From positions 1,240,001 through 1,304,000 of the forward strand of contig NZ_AP022610.1 of the NCBI RefSeq assembly GCF_010729665.1: 64,000 nucleotides of DNA, read 5' to 3'. Source of the DNA: Mycolicibacterium madagascariense (lineage in GTDB: Bacteria > Actinomycetota > Actinomycetes > Mycobacteriales > Mycobacteriaceae). A model generated the notes under the pieces. The model searched no databases. It saw only the letters and a list, made by a program, of their open reading frames with translations, and was not told the origin of the DNA. Of the stretch, positions 52,898-62,104 are shown piece after piece. Each line of letters opens with the position of its first letter. The stretch's first letter is position 1. Position numbers and translations under genes: made by a program.

Positions 52898-55129
52898 CTA
52901 GAACGGTGGAGGGTCTGAGTCATGCTGTGCCGCTTGATATTTGGCGCTGGGAGTGGTGGGGTGGTCGGTCTCGAGGGCTCGTCGGTTGGCTTGGCGTTCG
53001 GTGAGGGCGCGCTGGCGTCGGTCGTGTCTGCGGGTGGCGCGTCGGGTGGGCATCTTGAGTTCGTTGGCGGGCTGTGGTGGTGGCGGGTGGGCGGTGATGG
53101 GTGCGGTGGGTGCGCATAGGTGGGGGTAGTCGGTGTGGCTGCCGGGTTGGGTGGTGTGGGTGCGTCCGTCGGGGGTGGTCCAGATGACGGTGCCGTCGGG
53201 GAGTTGTCGGTCGTGCCAGCCGTTGTAGAAGGTTTTGAGTAGATGGTGTTCACGGCAGAGGCACTTGAGGTTGGAGGCAGCCGTCGGCCCGTAGGGGTAG
53301 GGGATGGTGTGGTCGATGTCGGCGGTGCTGGCCGGTTTGGTGCAGCCGGGGTAGCGGCACGTTTGATCGCGGCAGCGGATGAAGTCGGCGAGTGTGGGTG
53401 AGGGGCGGTAGTGCGGTTCGGGGGGCGCTTGGCCGGGGTGCACGATGACCGAGATCGTGGCGCCGGTGGCGGCGCGGCGGGCGATCGCTCCGGGGAGCAC
53501 GGTGCCACTGAGGACGCCACCACTGAGGAGGGTGGCGGTGGGCAGGGCGCTGAGGCGTTGGGGGTGGGGTCGGGGGTGGAACAGTTCGGCCCAGGTGAGT
53601 TGGGTGAGGGGTTTGTCGTAGAGCGGGGGTGGGGTGCCGTCGAGGCCGGCGCATTCCTGTTCGGGGGTGATGAACGGGATGGGGGCGCGTGGGGCGAGGT
53701 CGGGGTCGGTGGTGGGGTTGGGGTTTGTGAGTTCGGTTGCGGCGGGGGCGTTGTTGGTTTCCGCGGTGGTGTCGTTGGCTGCGTCGGTGGCTGCGTCCCC
53801 GTCGAGGTCGACATCCGCAGTGTCGTCCACGGTGGTGTCGGTGGCGACGTCGTCCACCGTGGTGTCGGTGGCAACGTCGTCCGTATCGGTGACGCCGTCG
53901 GTGGCGGTGAGCTCGGCGACGGAGTCATCGTCGCCCGCGTTGGTGGGGGCGTCGGAACGGGGGTGCGTGTTGGTTGCGGCGGGTTCGGTCTCTTCCGCCG
54001 GCTTGGGTTCGGTTGACGCCGAATCGGTGTCGGCGTCGACCGTGGCGTCGGTGTCGTCGTCCTGACCGGTGGACGCGTCGGCACTCGCCTCGGCGCGGGG
54101 GTCGGCGGTTGTGGGCTCGGTCTCCATCGCCCAATTCGGCTCTGCGAACGCATCGTCGGTGTCGACGTCGACCGCGGCGTCCTCGGGCTCGACGTCAGCC
54201 TGGGGCACGTCGTCGGTCTCGTCCTCGCGTTCGGGCTCGACCTCGGAGTCCGCCAAAACATCACCGCGGGCCCCGTCAACCGGGGGCACCACCGGCGGCA
54301 AATCAGAGAACCCGTTGCCGGTGATGGTGTCGGGGTGGGCGATGAGGTGGATGACGACCCCGGTCGACGGTGGACGCAGGAACGCTTCGCAGTCGGGGCG
54401 TTCGCACAGACACGCCAGGCGGTCCTGGCCGTAGGACAACGCCCCGATGGCTTCGGAGCGTAGTTGGTCCTTGGTGCGCGGGTCCTGCGGGCAGACGGTG
54501 TCGGCCAGGGCGTCCAGACGCGTGGTGAAGGCGGCGCCGTCGGTGGCGAACAGGCTGGCATAGAGCTGAGCGATGCCGGTCTCGTCGTCGATGGTGACGT
54601 CCACCCGGCGGCCCTGCGCGCGCGTCTGGGTGCGGTGCACCGCGGCGGGGTCCAGGCGCCAGATCTCGGCGTCGACGGCCTTCTGCGCCCGGTAGAGCGA
54701 GGTGGGGTAGTCGGTGCTGGTGAACCGTTCGCTCAGGGCGATGTCGAGGGCCTCCCAGACGGCGGGGTCGATGACCGCCGAGGCGCGGGTGGTGATCAGC
54801 CGCACGATGGGGTAGCTGAGGCGTCCGTCGGTGAACAGGGCTTCCAGGCGGGGGAAGCGTTCGCGCAGGGCCAGGGCGACGAGCAGGGTGGCTGACACCG
54901 AGCGGGTGGTGAGGCGTTGGGCGGCGCCGATGTGGGCGCACACCGCACTCCAGTTGTCGATGCACCATTGGTCGCGATCAACCGATCCGTCGGCGGACAT
55001 GGCGGCCTCGAGCATGGTCCGCATGGCGTGCAGGCGGTGTGCGCAGGCGGCGTTCTCCACCCGGGTCCACAGTTCGACGGCGACCGGTCCCTGCGCGCAC
55101 AGCGCCGTGGTCACCAGAGTGTCGAACAC
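52898..55129 (-). CDS. 13E12-type HNH endonuclease-like protein (DUF222-HNH) with acidic linker
   Basis: 743 residues from the GTG at 55129. N-terminal DUF222 domain (about residues 1-250), then about 190 residues that are extremely rich in Asp, Thr and Glu (including an exact repeat VATDTTVDD x2), then DUF222 C-part and an HNH nuclease domain (CRYPGCTKPASTADIDHTIPY ... LKCLCREHHLLKTFYNGW). The family is multi-copy in mycobacteria and linked to REP13E12 elements; nuclease activity is plausible. The linker is unusually long and acidic, and the 3' part has a distinct Thr/Pro-rich composition. Confidence 0.88.
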   Translation of the reverse strand: MFDTLVTTALCAQGPVAVELWTRVENAACAHRLHAMRTMLEAAMSADGSVDRDQWCIDNWSAVCAHIGAAQRLTTRSVSATLLVALALRERFPRLEALFTDGRLSYPIVRLITTRASAVIDPAVWEALDIALSERFTSTDYPTSLYRAQKAVDAEIWRLDPAAVHRTQTRAQGRRVDVTIDDETGIAQLYASLFATDGAAFTTRLDALADTVCPQDPRTKDQLRSEAIGALSYGQDRLACLCERPDCEAFLRPPSTGVVIHLIAHPDTITGNGFSDLPPVVPPVDGARGDVLADSEVEPEREDETDDVPQADVEPEDAAVDVDTDDAFAEPNWAMETEPTTADPRAEASADASTGQDDDTDATVDADTDSASTEPKPAEETEPAATNTHPRSDAPTNAGDDDSVAELTATDGVTDTDDVATDTTVDDVATDTTVDDTADVDLDGDAATDAANDTTAETNNAPAATELTNPNPTTDPDLAPRAPIPFITPEQECAGLDGTPPPLYDKPLTQLTWAELFHPRPHPQRLSALPTATLLSGGVLSGTVLPGAIARRAATGATISVIVHPGQAPPEPHYRPSPTLADFIRCRDQTCRYPGCTKPASTADIDHTIPYPYGPTAASNLKCLCREHHLLKTFYNGWHDRQLPDGTVIWTTPDGRTHTTQPGSHTDYPHLCAPTAPITAHPPPPQPANELKMPTRRATRRHDRRQRALTERQANRRALETDHPTTPSAKYQAAQHDSDPPPF

Positions 55130-55267
55130 GTGTTCGATTCTATGGCCCGCCGCGCACCCCAGGTCGCACCAAATTCCGACCTGTGGATGGATCGCCATCC
55201 CGAAGGTATTGCCACGCGACGCGAAGGGTCTTGGACATGCGAGCCCTCCGCGGTGGACCGTGAAGGA

Positions 55268-55984
55268 ATGAGCCTTCACAACACCCGCGTCCTCGTCATC
55301 GGCGGCACCTCTGGCATCGGTCTCGGGGTGGCCCGCGCCGTCGCCGACCGTGGCGCCACGCCCATCGTCGCGTCGCGCCGGCAGAGCAGTGTCGATCGGG
55401 CGCTGGCCGAGCTGCCCGGCGGAGCCGTCGGCGAAATCGCCGACCCCACTGACCCGTTGGCTCTCGACCGGCTCGCCGACGCCGTCGGCGACGTCGATCA
55501 CCTGGTGTACACGGCGGGCGAATCACTGGAGTTGGGGCGGCTGGCCGATCTGACGCCCGAGGCGATCAACGGTTTCCTGCAGACCCGATTCGTCGGCGCC
55601 CTCAGTGCCGTGCGGGTATTCGGTCCGCGGCTGCGGGCGGGCGGCTCGGTGACACTCACCAGCGGCACCGCGGCGTGGACGCCGGGTTTCGGGGCCCTGC
55701 CCGTCAGCCTGTGCGGCGCGATGAACGCGCTCACCACCGCGCTGGCCCACGAGCTCGCCCCCATCCGCGTCAATGCCGTTGCGCCCGGGCTCATTCGGAC
55801 GCCGCTGTGGGACGACATGGCCGAGGCGGACCGGCAGGCTCTGTACGAGCAAGAGGCGCAACGTGTTCCGCTCGGGCGGATCGGCGAGGTGGACGACGTG
55901 GTGCGGGCCTACCTCTACTGCATGGAGCAGACGTTCAGCACGGGCACGGTCATCACGGTGGAGGGTGGCATCCTGCTCGTCTAG
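55268..55984 (+). CDS. Short-chain dehydrogenase/reductase with altered active site
   Basis: 238 residues from the ATG at 55268 (GAAGGA upstream). Rossmann motif VIGGTSGIGLGVARA, ARRQSS for cofactor, HLVYTAGE (NNAG-like), SGTAAWTP with Ser, and VNAVAPGLIRTPLW. The usual YxxxK is replaced by SLCGAMNALT: Cys at the Tyr position and Asn at the Lys position. It may be an inactive or specialised SDR. It overlaps the convergent LLM gene by its stop. Confidence 0.85.
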   Translation: MSLHNTRVLVIGGTSGIGLGVARAVADRGATPIVASRRQSSVDRALAELPGGAVGEIADPTDPLALDRLADAVGDVDHLVYTAGESLELGRLADLTPEAINGFLQTRFVGALSAVRVFGPRLRAGGSVTLTSGTAAWTPGFGALPVSLCGAMNALTTALAHELAPIRVNAVAPGLIRTPLWDDMAEADRQALYEQEAQRVPLGRIGEVDDVVRAYLYCMEQTFSTGTVITVEGGILLV

Positions 55985-57021
55985 TGCGCGAGGGAGACCA
56001 GCTCTTCGCAGAACCTCACTGCTTCGCGGTCGTCACCGGAGAGGGGATGCACGAGCAGCGTCGTGACACCGGACTCGGCGAAGGCAGCTAGCCGCTCCTC
56101 GACGAAACCCCTTGGCCCGACCAGCGATACGTTGCGGACCAGCTCGTCGGGCACGGCGGCGATCGCCTCTTCCTTCTTGCCCGCGAGGTACAGGTCCTGG
56201 ATGTGGTCGGCGACGTCGCCGTAGCCGTACCGGGTGGCCAGGCTGTGGTAGAAGTTCTTGCCGCGTGCGCCCATGCCGCCGATGTACAGCGCCAGTTGCG
56301 GTTTCGCCCACGCCAGCCGGTCTTCCACGTCGTCGCCGATGGCGAGGCTGGCCGAGACCATGACGTCGAGCGGGCCGAGGGTGGGGTCCCGCTTCTCGGC
56401 GCCCGCGCGGAGTGCGTCACCCCAGACGTCGTCGGCCTTCTCGGGGTAGTAGAACACCGGCTGCCAGCCCTCAGCGATCTCGGCCGTCAACTGGACGTTC
56501 TGCGGCCCCAGTGCGGCGATGGTGATCGGAATGCGTTCGCGCACAGGGTGATTGATCAACTTGAGCGGCTTGCCGAGCCCGGTGCCCCGCTCTGCGGGCA
56601 ACGGCACCTGGTAGTACTTGCCGTCGTGCTGGACCTTCTCGCGGCGCCACACCTGGCGGCAGATGTCGACCACTTCACGGGTGCGGCCCAGCGGCCCGTC
56701 GAAGGCGACGCCGTGGAAGCCCTCCACGACCTGTGGTCCAGACGTCCCGATGCCGAGCCGAAAACGGCCGTCGGACACGTAGTCGACGCCGGCTGCCGTC
56801 ATTGCCAGCAGTGACGGCGTTCGGGTGTAGATCGGCACGACGCCGGAGCCGAGTTCGATGGTGGAGGTCTTGGCCGCGAGGTACCCCAGTTGGCTGATCG
56901 CGTCGTAGGAGTAGGCCTCGGCGACCAGGGCGATGTCGACGCCGCACTTCTCGAGTTCGACGACCTGGTCGGCTGCCTCCCGGAAGCCGCTGGCATAGCT
57001 CAGGAAGATTCCGGTGCGCAT
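55981..57021 (-). CDS. F420-dependent LLM-class oxidoreductase
   Basis: 346 residues. Luciferase-like fold: GIFLSYASGFREAADQVVELEKCGVDIALVAEAYSYDAIS, GRFRLGIGTSGPQVVEGFHG, IPITIAALGPQNVQLTAEIAEGW, and the C-terminal GPRGFVEERLAAFAESGVTTLLV. It resembles mycobacterial F420 enzymes of the Rv3520c type. Substrate unknown. Confidence 0.88.
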   Translation of the reverse strand: MRTGIFLSYASGFREAADQVVELEKCGVDIALVAEAYSYDAISQLGYLAAKTSTIELGSGVVPIYTRTPSLLAMTAAGVDYVSDGRFRLGIGTSGPQVVEGFHGVAFDGPLGRTREVVDICRQVWRREKVQHDGKYYQVPLPAERGTGLGKPLKLINHPVRERIPITIAALGPQNVQLTAEIAEGWQPVFYYPEKADDVWGDALRAGAEKRDPTLGPLDVMVSASLAIGDDVEDRLAWAKPQLALYIGGMGARGKNFYHSLATRYGYGDVADHIQDLYLAGKKEEAIAAVPDELVRNVSLVGPRGFVEERLAAFAESGVTTLLVHPLSGDDREAVRFCEELVSLAH

Positions 57022-57145
57022 GCTCCGGTTATATCACGGCCAACTGGTTGGTTGGGGAGGCGGGTAATCATGATCGGCAGACGTTGCACGATGATGGAGC
57101 CGTGTCCGTGAGAGAACACGTCGTCCGAGGGGTACCGGCTAACAG

Positions 57146-58330
57146 GTGACTGGCATCAAGTGGTCCCGCACCGCCGTATTCCTCGTCTTCGTGGTCTTCG
57201 GGCTGTGCATCTCGACATGGGCGGTGCACATTCCGTCGGTTCAACAGCGCATTGGTGTGTCAGCGGGGACGCTCGGAACACTGCTGCTCCTGCACGGGGC
57301 GGGGGCGCTGATCGGAATGCAGGTCAGCGGACCGCTGATCAGCCGTTGGGGGAGTGCGCGGATATCGCTCATCGGCGCCGCGGCCATGTGCACGACGGTG
57401 ACGTTCCCGCTCGTCGCGCCGTCGGCGCCGCTGGTGGCCGGCGGACTGCTGCTCTTCGGCAGTGCGTGTGGCGTCACCGACGTGGCCATGAATGCGCGGG
57501 CGGTCACCGTCGAGCAGGAGGTGGGAAGGCCGATCATGTCTGCCTTCCATGCAGTGTTCTCGGTGGGGAGTGTGATCGGCTCGTTGATCGGTGCCGCCAT
57601 GCTGGCCACCAACTGGACCATGTGGGCCACGGCCGCCGCAATCGGCTGCGGGTGCTTGCTACTCACGGCGATCACCGCGCCGAACCTGCTGTCCGTACCC
57701 GCCGAGGCGATGACCGAGAACAAGACCACGGACGAGGCGGGTCCGGTCGATCGCCGGCGCAAGCGACGTCACTTGGTGTTGCTTGGTGCGCTCGCGTTCC
57801 TCCTGCTGCTCGCCGAGGGTTGCGCGATGGACTGGAGCAGCCTTCACGCCCAGACCCATCTGGGGGTGCCAAAGGCGCTCGGCGCGTTGGTGTTCGGCGC
57901 CTTCGTGACGGCGATGACGGTGGGACGGTTCACCGCCGACTGGGTCAGCGCGAGGAAGGGGCCCGTCTGGGTGGTGCGGTGGGGAGGACTGCTGTCGGCG
58001 ATCGGCCTGGGCATCGTCGTGGCATCACCGCTGCTGCCCGTGACGATGTTCGGTTGGCTCGTCGTCGGACTCGGGCTGTCCGGCGGTCTGCCACAGGTGT
58101 TTTCGGCGGCGGGCAACGTGAGGGGCGCGTCGGGGACCGAATTCTCGAGAGTGGTCGGCGCCGGTTACGTGGCGCTGCTCGCGGGTCCGGCGATCATCGG
58201 CTGGCTGTCGGAGTTGATCACGTTGAATCTGGCGCTGCTCCTGCCCATGGCCGCCGCATGTCTGGCGGCGCTGGGTGCGGGTGCGGTCCGTGGCGAGGAC
58301 GTCGACACCGCGGCACCCCTCAGAGCTTGA
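57146..58330 (+). CDS. MFS transporter
   Basis: 394 residues from a GTG at 57146, twelve membrane helices, with a central basic loop (VDRRRKRRH). The first helix has VHIPSVQQRIGVSAGTLG and the second half LAEGCAMDWSSLHAQ, the pattern of the FucP/YbjJ-like MFS group. Substrate unknown. The 124-bp gap to the divergent LLM gene contains TATATAACC-like sequence (GGTTATATCACGG), a possible promoter or operator. Confidence 0.87.
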   Translation: MTGIKWSRTAVFLVFVVFGLCISTWAVHIPSVQQRIGVSAGTLGTLLLLHGAGALIGMQVSGPLISRWGSARISLIGAAAMCTTVTFPLVAPSAPLVAGGLLLFGSACGVTDVAMNARAVTVEQEVGRPIMSAFHAVFSVGSVIGSLIGAAMLATNWTMWATAAAIGCGCLLLTAITAPNLLSVPAEAMTENKTTDEAGPVDRRRKRRHLVLLGALAFLLLLAEGCAMDWSSLHAQTHLGVPKALGALVFGAFVTAMTVGRFTADWVSARKGPVWVVRWGGLLSAIGLGIVVASPLLPVTMFGWLVVGLGLSGGLPQVFSAAGNVRGASGTEFSRVVGAGYVALLAGPAIIGWLSELITLNLALLLPMAAACLAALGAGAVRGEDVDTAAPLRA

Positions 58331-59165
58331 GCAACGCGACGACCTTGTTCTCCAGCGCGACGGGGTCGTCGGAGTACGGGTCGAGGACGGCGGCCTTCGG
58401 CAGCGCGACGTCGGGGTCGGCGAAGTCGCGGTAGTCGCCGTCTCCCGCCAGGGTGTGCAGCAGATAGCCGGTGAGCAACGCGCGCACCGTCTTCTGGGTG
58501 TTCTTGTCGGCGCCGGGCAGCTTGAATGCGCGCGCGACGCGACGGCCCTCGACGATGCCCCCCGCGGTCGCCTTCTTCACGGTGCGCACCGTCGCGGGGC
58601 GCCAGGCGCGCGCCAGCTCGACGGCGTTGGACCGCAGCGACATGGGGTCCCCGGGATCGGCGAGGATCAGGCCGGGCACCCGCAGCGCGGCTGCGGGCTG
58701 TTCGGCGCGCGGCGTGGTCACCGACGGGAACAGCACCGCGGCGGCCTTGAGCTTGTCGGTCATGCCCGCTGCGGCGAACACGGCGGCCGAACCGCCGAAT
58801 CCGTGCCCAGCAACCCCCAGCTTGGTCGGGTGCACGCTGATCTGGCCGGGGCCCAGGCGCACACCCGAGACGATGTCCAGCGTCGTCCCCAGGTCGTAGG
58901 CGAGGTTGAGCACCGACGGGGCGAAACCCGTCTCGGTGCTCGGCGCGGCGGCCACGATGCCCCACGACGCCAGGTGTTCCAGCGTGCCCGCGTACCGTTC
59001 GGCGCCGACGAGCCAGTCGTGTCCGAACGCCACGCCGGGCAGGTTGAACCCCGACGCGGGGGTGTAGACGACGCCCGGCATACCGGCGAAGGCCAGGTCA
59101 CCGCGGAGAACGCGGTGCGGACCCCGACGGGTCAACGCAGCGAAGAGCTTCTTCGTCTTGGCCAC
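58320..59165 (-). CDS. Dienelactone-hydrolase-like alpha/beta fold protein lacking Ser nucleophile
   Basis: 281 residues from the GTG at 59165. The alpha/beta hydrolase outline is clear (GMPGVVYTPASG, GVAFGHDWLVGAERYAG, LASWGIVAAAPST) but the nucleophile elbow reads VAGHGFGGSAA: Gly occupies the usual Ser position. The Asp (ADPGDPM) is present. It may use another residue or act as a non-catalytic protein. It lies directly divergent from glmS; overlaps the end of the MFS gene by 11 bp. Confidence 0.8.
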   Translation of the reverse strand: MAKTKKLFAALTRRGPHRVLRGDLAFAGMPGVVYTPASGFNLPGVAFGHDWLVGAERYAGTLEHLASWGIVAAAPSTETGFAPSVLNLAYDLGTTLDIVSGVRLGPGQISVHPTKLGVAGHGFGGSAAVFAAAGMTDKLKAAAVLFPSVTTPRAEQPAAALRVPGLILADPGDPMSLRSNAVELARAWRPATVRTVKKATAGGIVEGRRVARAFKLPGADKNTQKTVRALLTGYLLHTLAGDGDYRDFADPDVALPKAAVLDPYSDDPVALENKVVALLKL

Positions 59166-59221
59166 CCGATGACCGTAGCTCACGCGGGTTTTTCGCGGTG
59201 TCTGCACTACCCTGATGACCC

Positions 59222-61084
59222 ATGTGCGGAATCGTCGGTTACGTCGGGCATCGTCCTGCCCGCGACATCGTCGTCGACGCGCTTCGCCGAATGGAGTACC
59301 GGGGGTATGACTCCTCGGGCGTCGCGCTGCTCGACGGTCACGGCGGCATGGCCGTCCGGCGGCGGGCGGGTCGGCTGTCCAACCTCGAGGCCGCAATGGC
59401 CGAATCCGATGCCGAGGGACTGGTCGGCAACACCGGCGTCGGCCATACCCGCTGGGCCACCCACGGCAGGCCCACCGATCGCAACGCACACCCGCACCGC
59501 GACGCGGCGGGCAAGATCGCCGTGGTCCACAACGGCATCATCGAGAACTTCGCGGCGCTGCGGTCCGAGCTCGAGGCGACGGGCGTCGAGTTCGCCAGCG
59601 ACACCGACACCGAAGCCGCCGTGCACCTGGTGTCGTGGCAGTACCACCACGGGCCGCACGCGGGGGACTTCGTCGCGTCCGTGATGGCGGTGTTGCCGCG
59701 GCTGGAGGGCCACTTCACGCTGGTGTTCGCCTGCGCCGACGATCCCGGCACCATCGTCGCGGCCCGCCGGTCGACGCCACTCGTGGTCGGCGTCGGCGAC
59801 GGGGAGACGTTCCTCGGGTCCGACGTCGCCGCCTTCATCGAGCACACCCGCGAGGCCGTCGAGCTCGGGCAGGACCAGGCGGTCGTCATCAGCGCCGACG
59901 GCTACCGCGTCACCGACTTCTACGGCGAAGAAGCCCCGGCCCGCCCGTTCCACATCGACTGGGATCTGTCGGCCGCCGAGAAGGGCGGCTACGAGTACTT
60001 CATGCTCAAGGAGATCGCCGAGCAGCCGGCCGCCGTCGCGGACACGCTGCTCGGGCACTTCGTCGACGGGCGCATCGTGCTCGACGAGCAGCGCCTGTCC
60101 GACCAGGAGCTGCGCGAGATCGACAAGGTGTTCATCGTGGCCTGCGGCACGGCCTACCACTCCGGGATGCTGGCGAAGTACGCGATCGAGCACTGGACCC
60201 GGCTGCCGGTGGAGGTCGAGCTGGCCAGCGAATTCCGCTACCGCGATCCGGTGCTGGACCGCAGCACGCTGGTGATCGCCATCTCGCAGTCCGGTGAGAC
60301 CGCCGACACGCTCGAGGCCGTCCGCCACGCCAAGGAGCAGAAGGCCAAGGTGCTGGCGATCTGCAACACCAACGGCTCCCAGATACCCCGCGAGTGCGAC
60401 GCGGTGCTCTACACCAGGGCGGGCCCGGAGATCGGCGTCGCGTCGACCAAGACGTTCCTGGCCCAGATCACCGCGAACTACCTCGTGGGGCTGGCGCTGG
60501 CGCAGGCCCGCGGCACCAAGTACCCCGACGAGGTCGCTCGCGAGTTCAGCGAGCTCGAGTCGATGCCCGACCTGATCGCGCGGGTGTTGACGTGCATGCC
60601 GCCCGTCACCGAGCTGGCGCATCGCTTCGCGTCGTCCTCCACGGTGCTGTTCCTGGGCCGTCACGTCGGCTACCCGGTCGCGCTCGAGGGGGCGCTCAAG
60701 CTCAAGGAACTGGCGTACATGCACGCCGAGGGCTTCGCGGCGGGCGAGCTCAAGCACGGGCCGATCGCGCTGATCGAGGACGGCCTGCCCGTGATCGTCG
60801 TGATGCCGTCGCCGAAGAATGCGGCGATGTTGCACAGCAAGCTGTTGAGCAACATCCGCGAGATTCAGGCGCGCGGTGCGGTCACCATCGTCATCGCCGA
60901 GGAGGGCGACGACACGGTGCGGCCCTATGCCGACCACCTCGTCGAGATGCCCGCGGTGTCGACGCTGTTTCAGCCGCTGCTGTCGACGATCCCGCTGCAG
61001 GTATTCGCCGCGGGCGTGGCGCAGGCGCGGGGCTACGACGTCGACAAGCCGCGCAACCTGGCCAAGTCCGTCACGGTCGAATAG
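59222..61084 (+). CDS. glmS: Glutamine--fructose-6-phosphate aminotransferase
   Basis: 620 residues. N-terminal Cys2 nucleophile (MCGIVGYVG), GHTRWATHG, NGIIENF; two SIS domains (VACGTAYHSGMLAKY, ISQSGETADTLEA, SVALEGALKLKELAYMHAEGF-like). It makes glucosamine-6-phosphate, the substrate of GlmM, for cell-wall precursors. In M. tuberculosis glmS and glmM are close; here about 21 kb of extra genes lie between. Confidence 0.96.
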   Translation: MCGIVGYVGHRPARDIVVDALRRMEYRGYDSSGVALLDGHGGMAVRRRAGRLSNLEAAMAESDAEGLVGNTGVGHTRWATHGRPTDRNAHPHRDAAGKIAVVHNGIIENFAALRSELEATGVEFASDTDTEAAVHLVSWQYHHGPHAGDFVASVMAVLPRLEGHFTLVFACADDPGTIVAARRSTPLVVGVGDGETFLGSDVAAFIEHTREAVELGQDQAVVISADGYRVTDFYGEEAPARPFHIDWDLSAAEKGGYEYFMLKEIAEQPAAVADTLLGHFVDGRIVLDEQRLSDQELREIDKVFIVACGTAYHSGMLAKYAIEHWTRLPVEVELASEFRYRDPVLDRSTLVIAISQSGETADTLEAVRHAKEQKAKVLAICNTNGSQIPRECDAVLYTRAGPEIGVASTKTFLAQITANYLVGLALAQARGTKYPDEVAREFSELESMPDLIARVLTCMPPVTELAHRFASSSTVLFLGRHVGYPVALEGALKLKELAYMHAEGFAAGELKHGPIALIEDGLPVIVVMPSPKNAAMLHSKLLSNIREIQARGAVTIVIAEEGDDTVRPYADHLVEMPAVSTLFQPLLSTIPLQVFAAGVAQARGYDVDKPRNLAKSVTVE

Positions 61085-61156
61085 CCCGTGACGCGACACT
61101 GAACGTCACGACGCGAATGCCGGGTCGAGCGTCGCGAGATTCAGTCTCGGCGGGTG

Positions 61157-62023
61157 TCAGCCCAGGTGCTCGGCGAGGAACGGCCGCATCAGCGACACGA
61201 CCGCGTCGAGCTGGCTCTCCAGCAGGAAGTGACCGCCGTCGAGCAGGTTGACCTGCGCGTGTGGCAGGTCGCGGGTGAACGCCAATGCGCCTGCGGGACC
61301 GAAGATTTCGTCATTGCGGCCCCAGACCGCCAGCAGCGGTACGCCCGAGGTGCGGAAGTATTCGTGCACGCGCGGGTAGAGCTCGACGTTGGTGACGTAG
61401 TCGGCGAACAGCTCGAGTTGCACCGCGATCGCGTCCTCGGTGTCGGCGACCGCCGCGTGGGCATTGACCCAGACGTCCGGGTCGACCACGGTGGGATCCG
61501 AAACCCCATGCGTGTATTGCCATTTCAGGCCGTCGGGGCTGATGAGGTCGCGCAGCGCCGCGGCGTTGGCCTCCGAACGGTCGCGGCCGTAGGCGAAGAG
61601 CGGTTCCATCGCGTCACCGACGAAGCCCTCGACGTAGGCGTTGCCGTTCTGCGTGACGATCGCCGCGATGCGCTCGGGGTGCCGTAGCGCCAGGCGCCAG
61701 CCGACGGGGGCGCCGTAGTCCTGCACGTACAGCGCGTAGCGCGTCAGGCCGAGGTGATCGAGCAGGCCGTCGACGTGGTCGGCGAGGCCGTCGAAGGTGT
61801 AGTCGAACTCGCCGACCGGCGGTCGCTCGGAGTGGCCGAAGCCGGGGTAGTCGGGGGCGATGACGTGATAACGGTCGGCCAGCGCGGGGATCAGGTGGCG
61901 GTACATGTGCGAGCTGGCCGGGGTGCCGTGGAGCAGGACGATGGCGGGGGCATCGGAGCGCCCGGCCTCGCGGTAGAAGATCTGGCGTCCGGCGACGTCG
62001 GCGGTGCGGTGGTGCGTCGTCAT
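61157..62023 (-). CDS. Alpha/beta hydrolase, haloalkane dehalogenase/epoxide hydrolase-like
   Basis: 288 residues. Motifs: LLHGTPASSHMYRHLIP (oxyanion), PDYPGFGHSERP, nucleophile elbow LYVQDYGAPVGW with Asp as nucleophile, acid Asp/Glu in WGRNDEIF, and His in DGGHFLLE. An Asp nucleophile points to the haloalkane dehalogenase/epoxide hydrolase branch. Substrate unknown. It is divergent from a CGNR regulator gene, its likely controller. Confidence 0.87.
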   Translation of the reverse strand: MTTHHRTADVAGRQIFYREAGRSDAPAIVLLHGTPASSHMYRHLIPALADRYHVIAPDYPGFGHSERPPVGEFDYTFDGLADHVDGLLDHLGLTRYALYVQDYGAPVGWRLALRHPERIAAIVTQNGNAYVEGFVGDAMEPLFAYGRDRSEANAAALRDLISPDGLKWQYTHGVSDPTVVDPDVWVNAHAAVADTEDAIAVQLELFADYVTNVELYPRVHEYFRTSGVPLLAVWGRNDEIFGPAGALAFTRDLPHAQVNLLDGGHFLLESQLDAVVSLMRPFLAEHLG

Positions 62024-62050
62024 GTTCTAACCCCTTAGATTCGATTTGAT

Positions 62051-62104
62051 GGTTAGCAGTGAACGCCTCATTGTCTAACCTGTCAAGCGCGCTATGATGG
62101 TTAG
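62051..62104. promoter_or_regulatory. GGTTAG repeats in hydrolase/CGNR intergenic region
   Basis: GGTTAG at 62051-62056, its complement CTAACC at 62075-62080, and GGTTAG again at 62099-62104, the last touching the CGNR start codon. The spacing is 24 bp each. They look like operator half-sites for the CGNR protein. Confidence 0.55.

Noticed and set aside
53690..54290. Short repeats resembling a CRISPR array
   Set aside because: The repeats are in-frame coding units in an acidic linker, without spacers or cas genes.
59207..61099. 630-codon open frame antisense to glmS
   Set aside because: Covers glmS exactly on the opposite strand, has no recognisable motifs and the His/Asp/Arg-rich look of a shadow frame.
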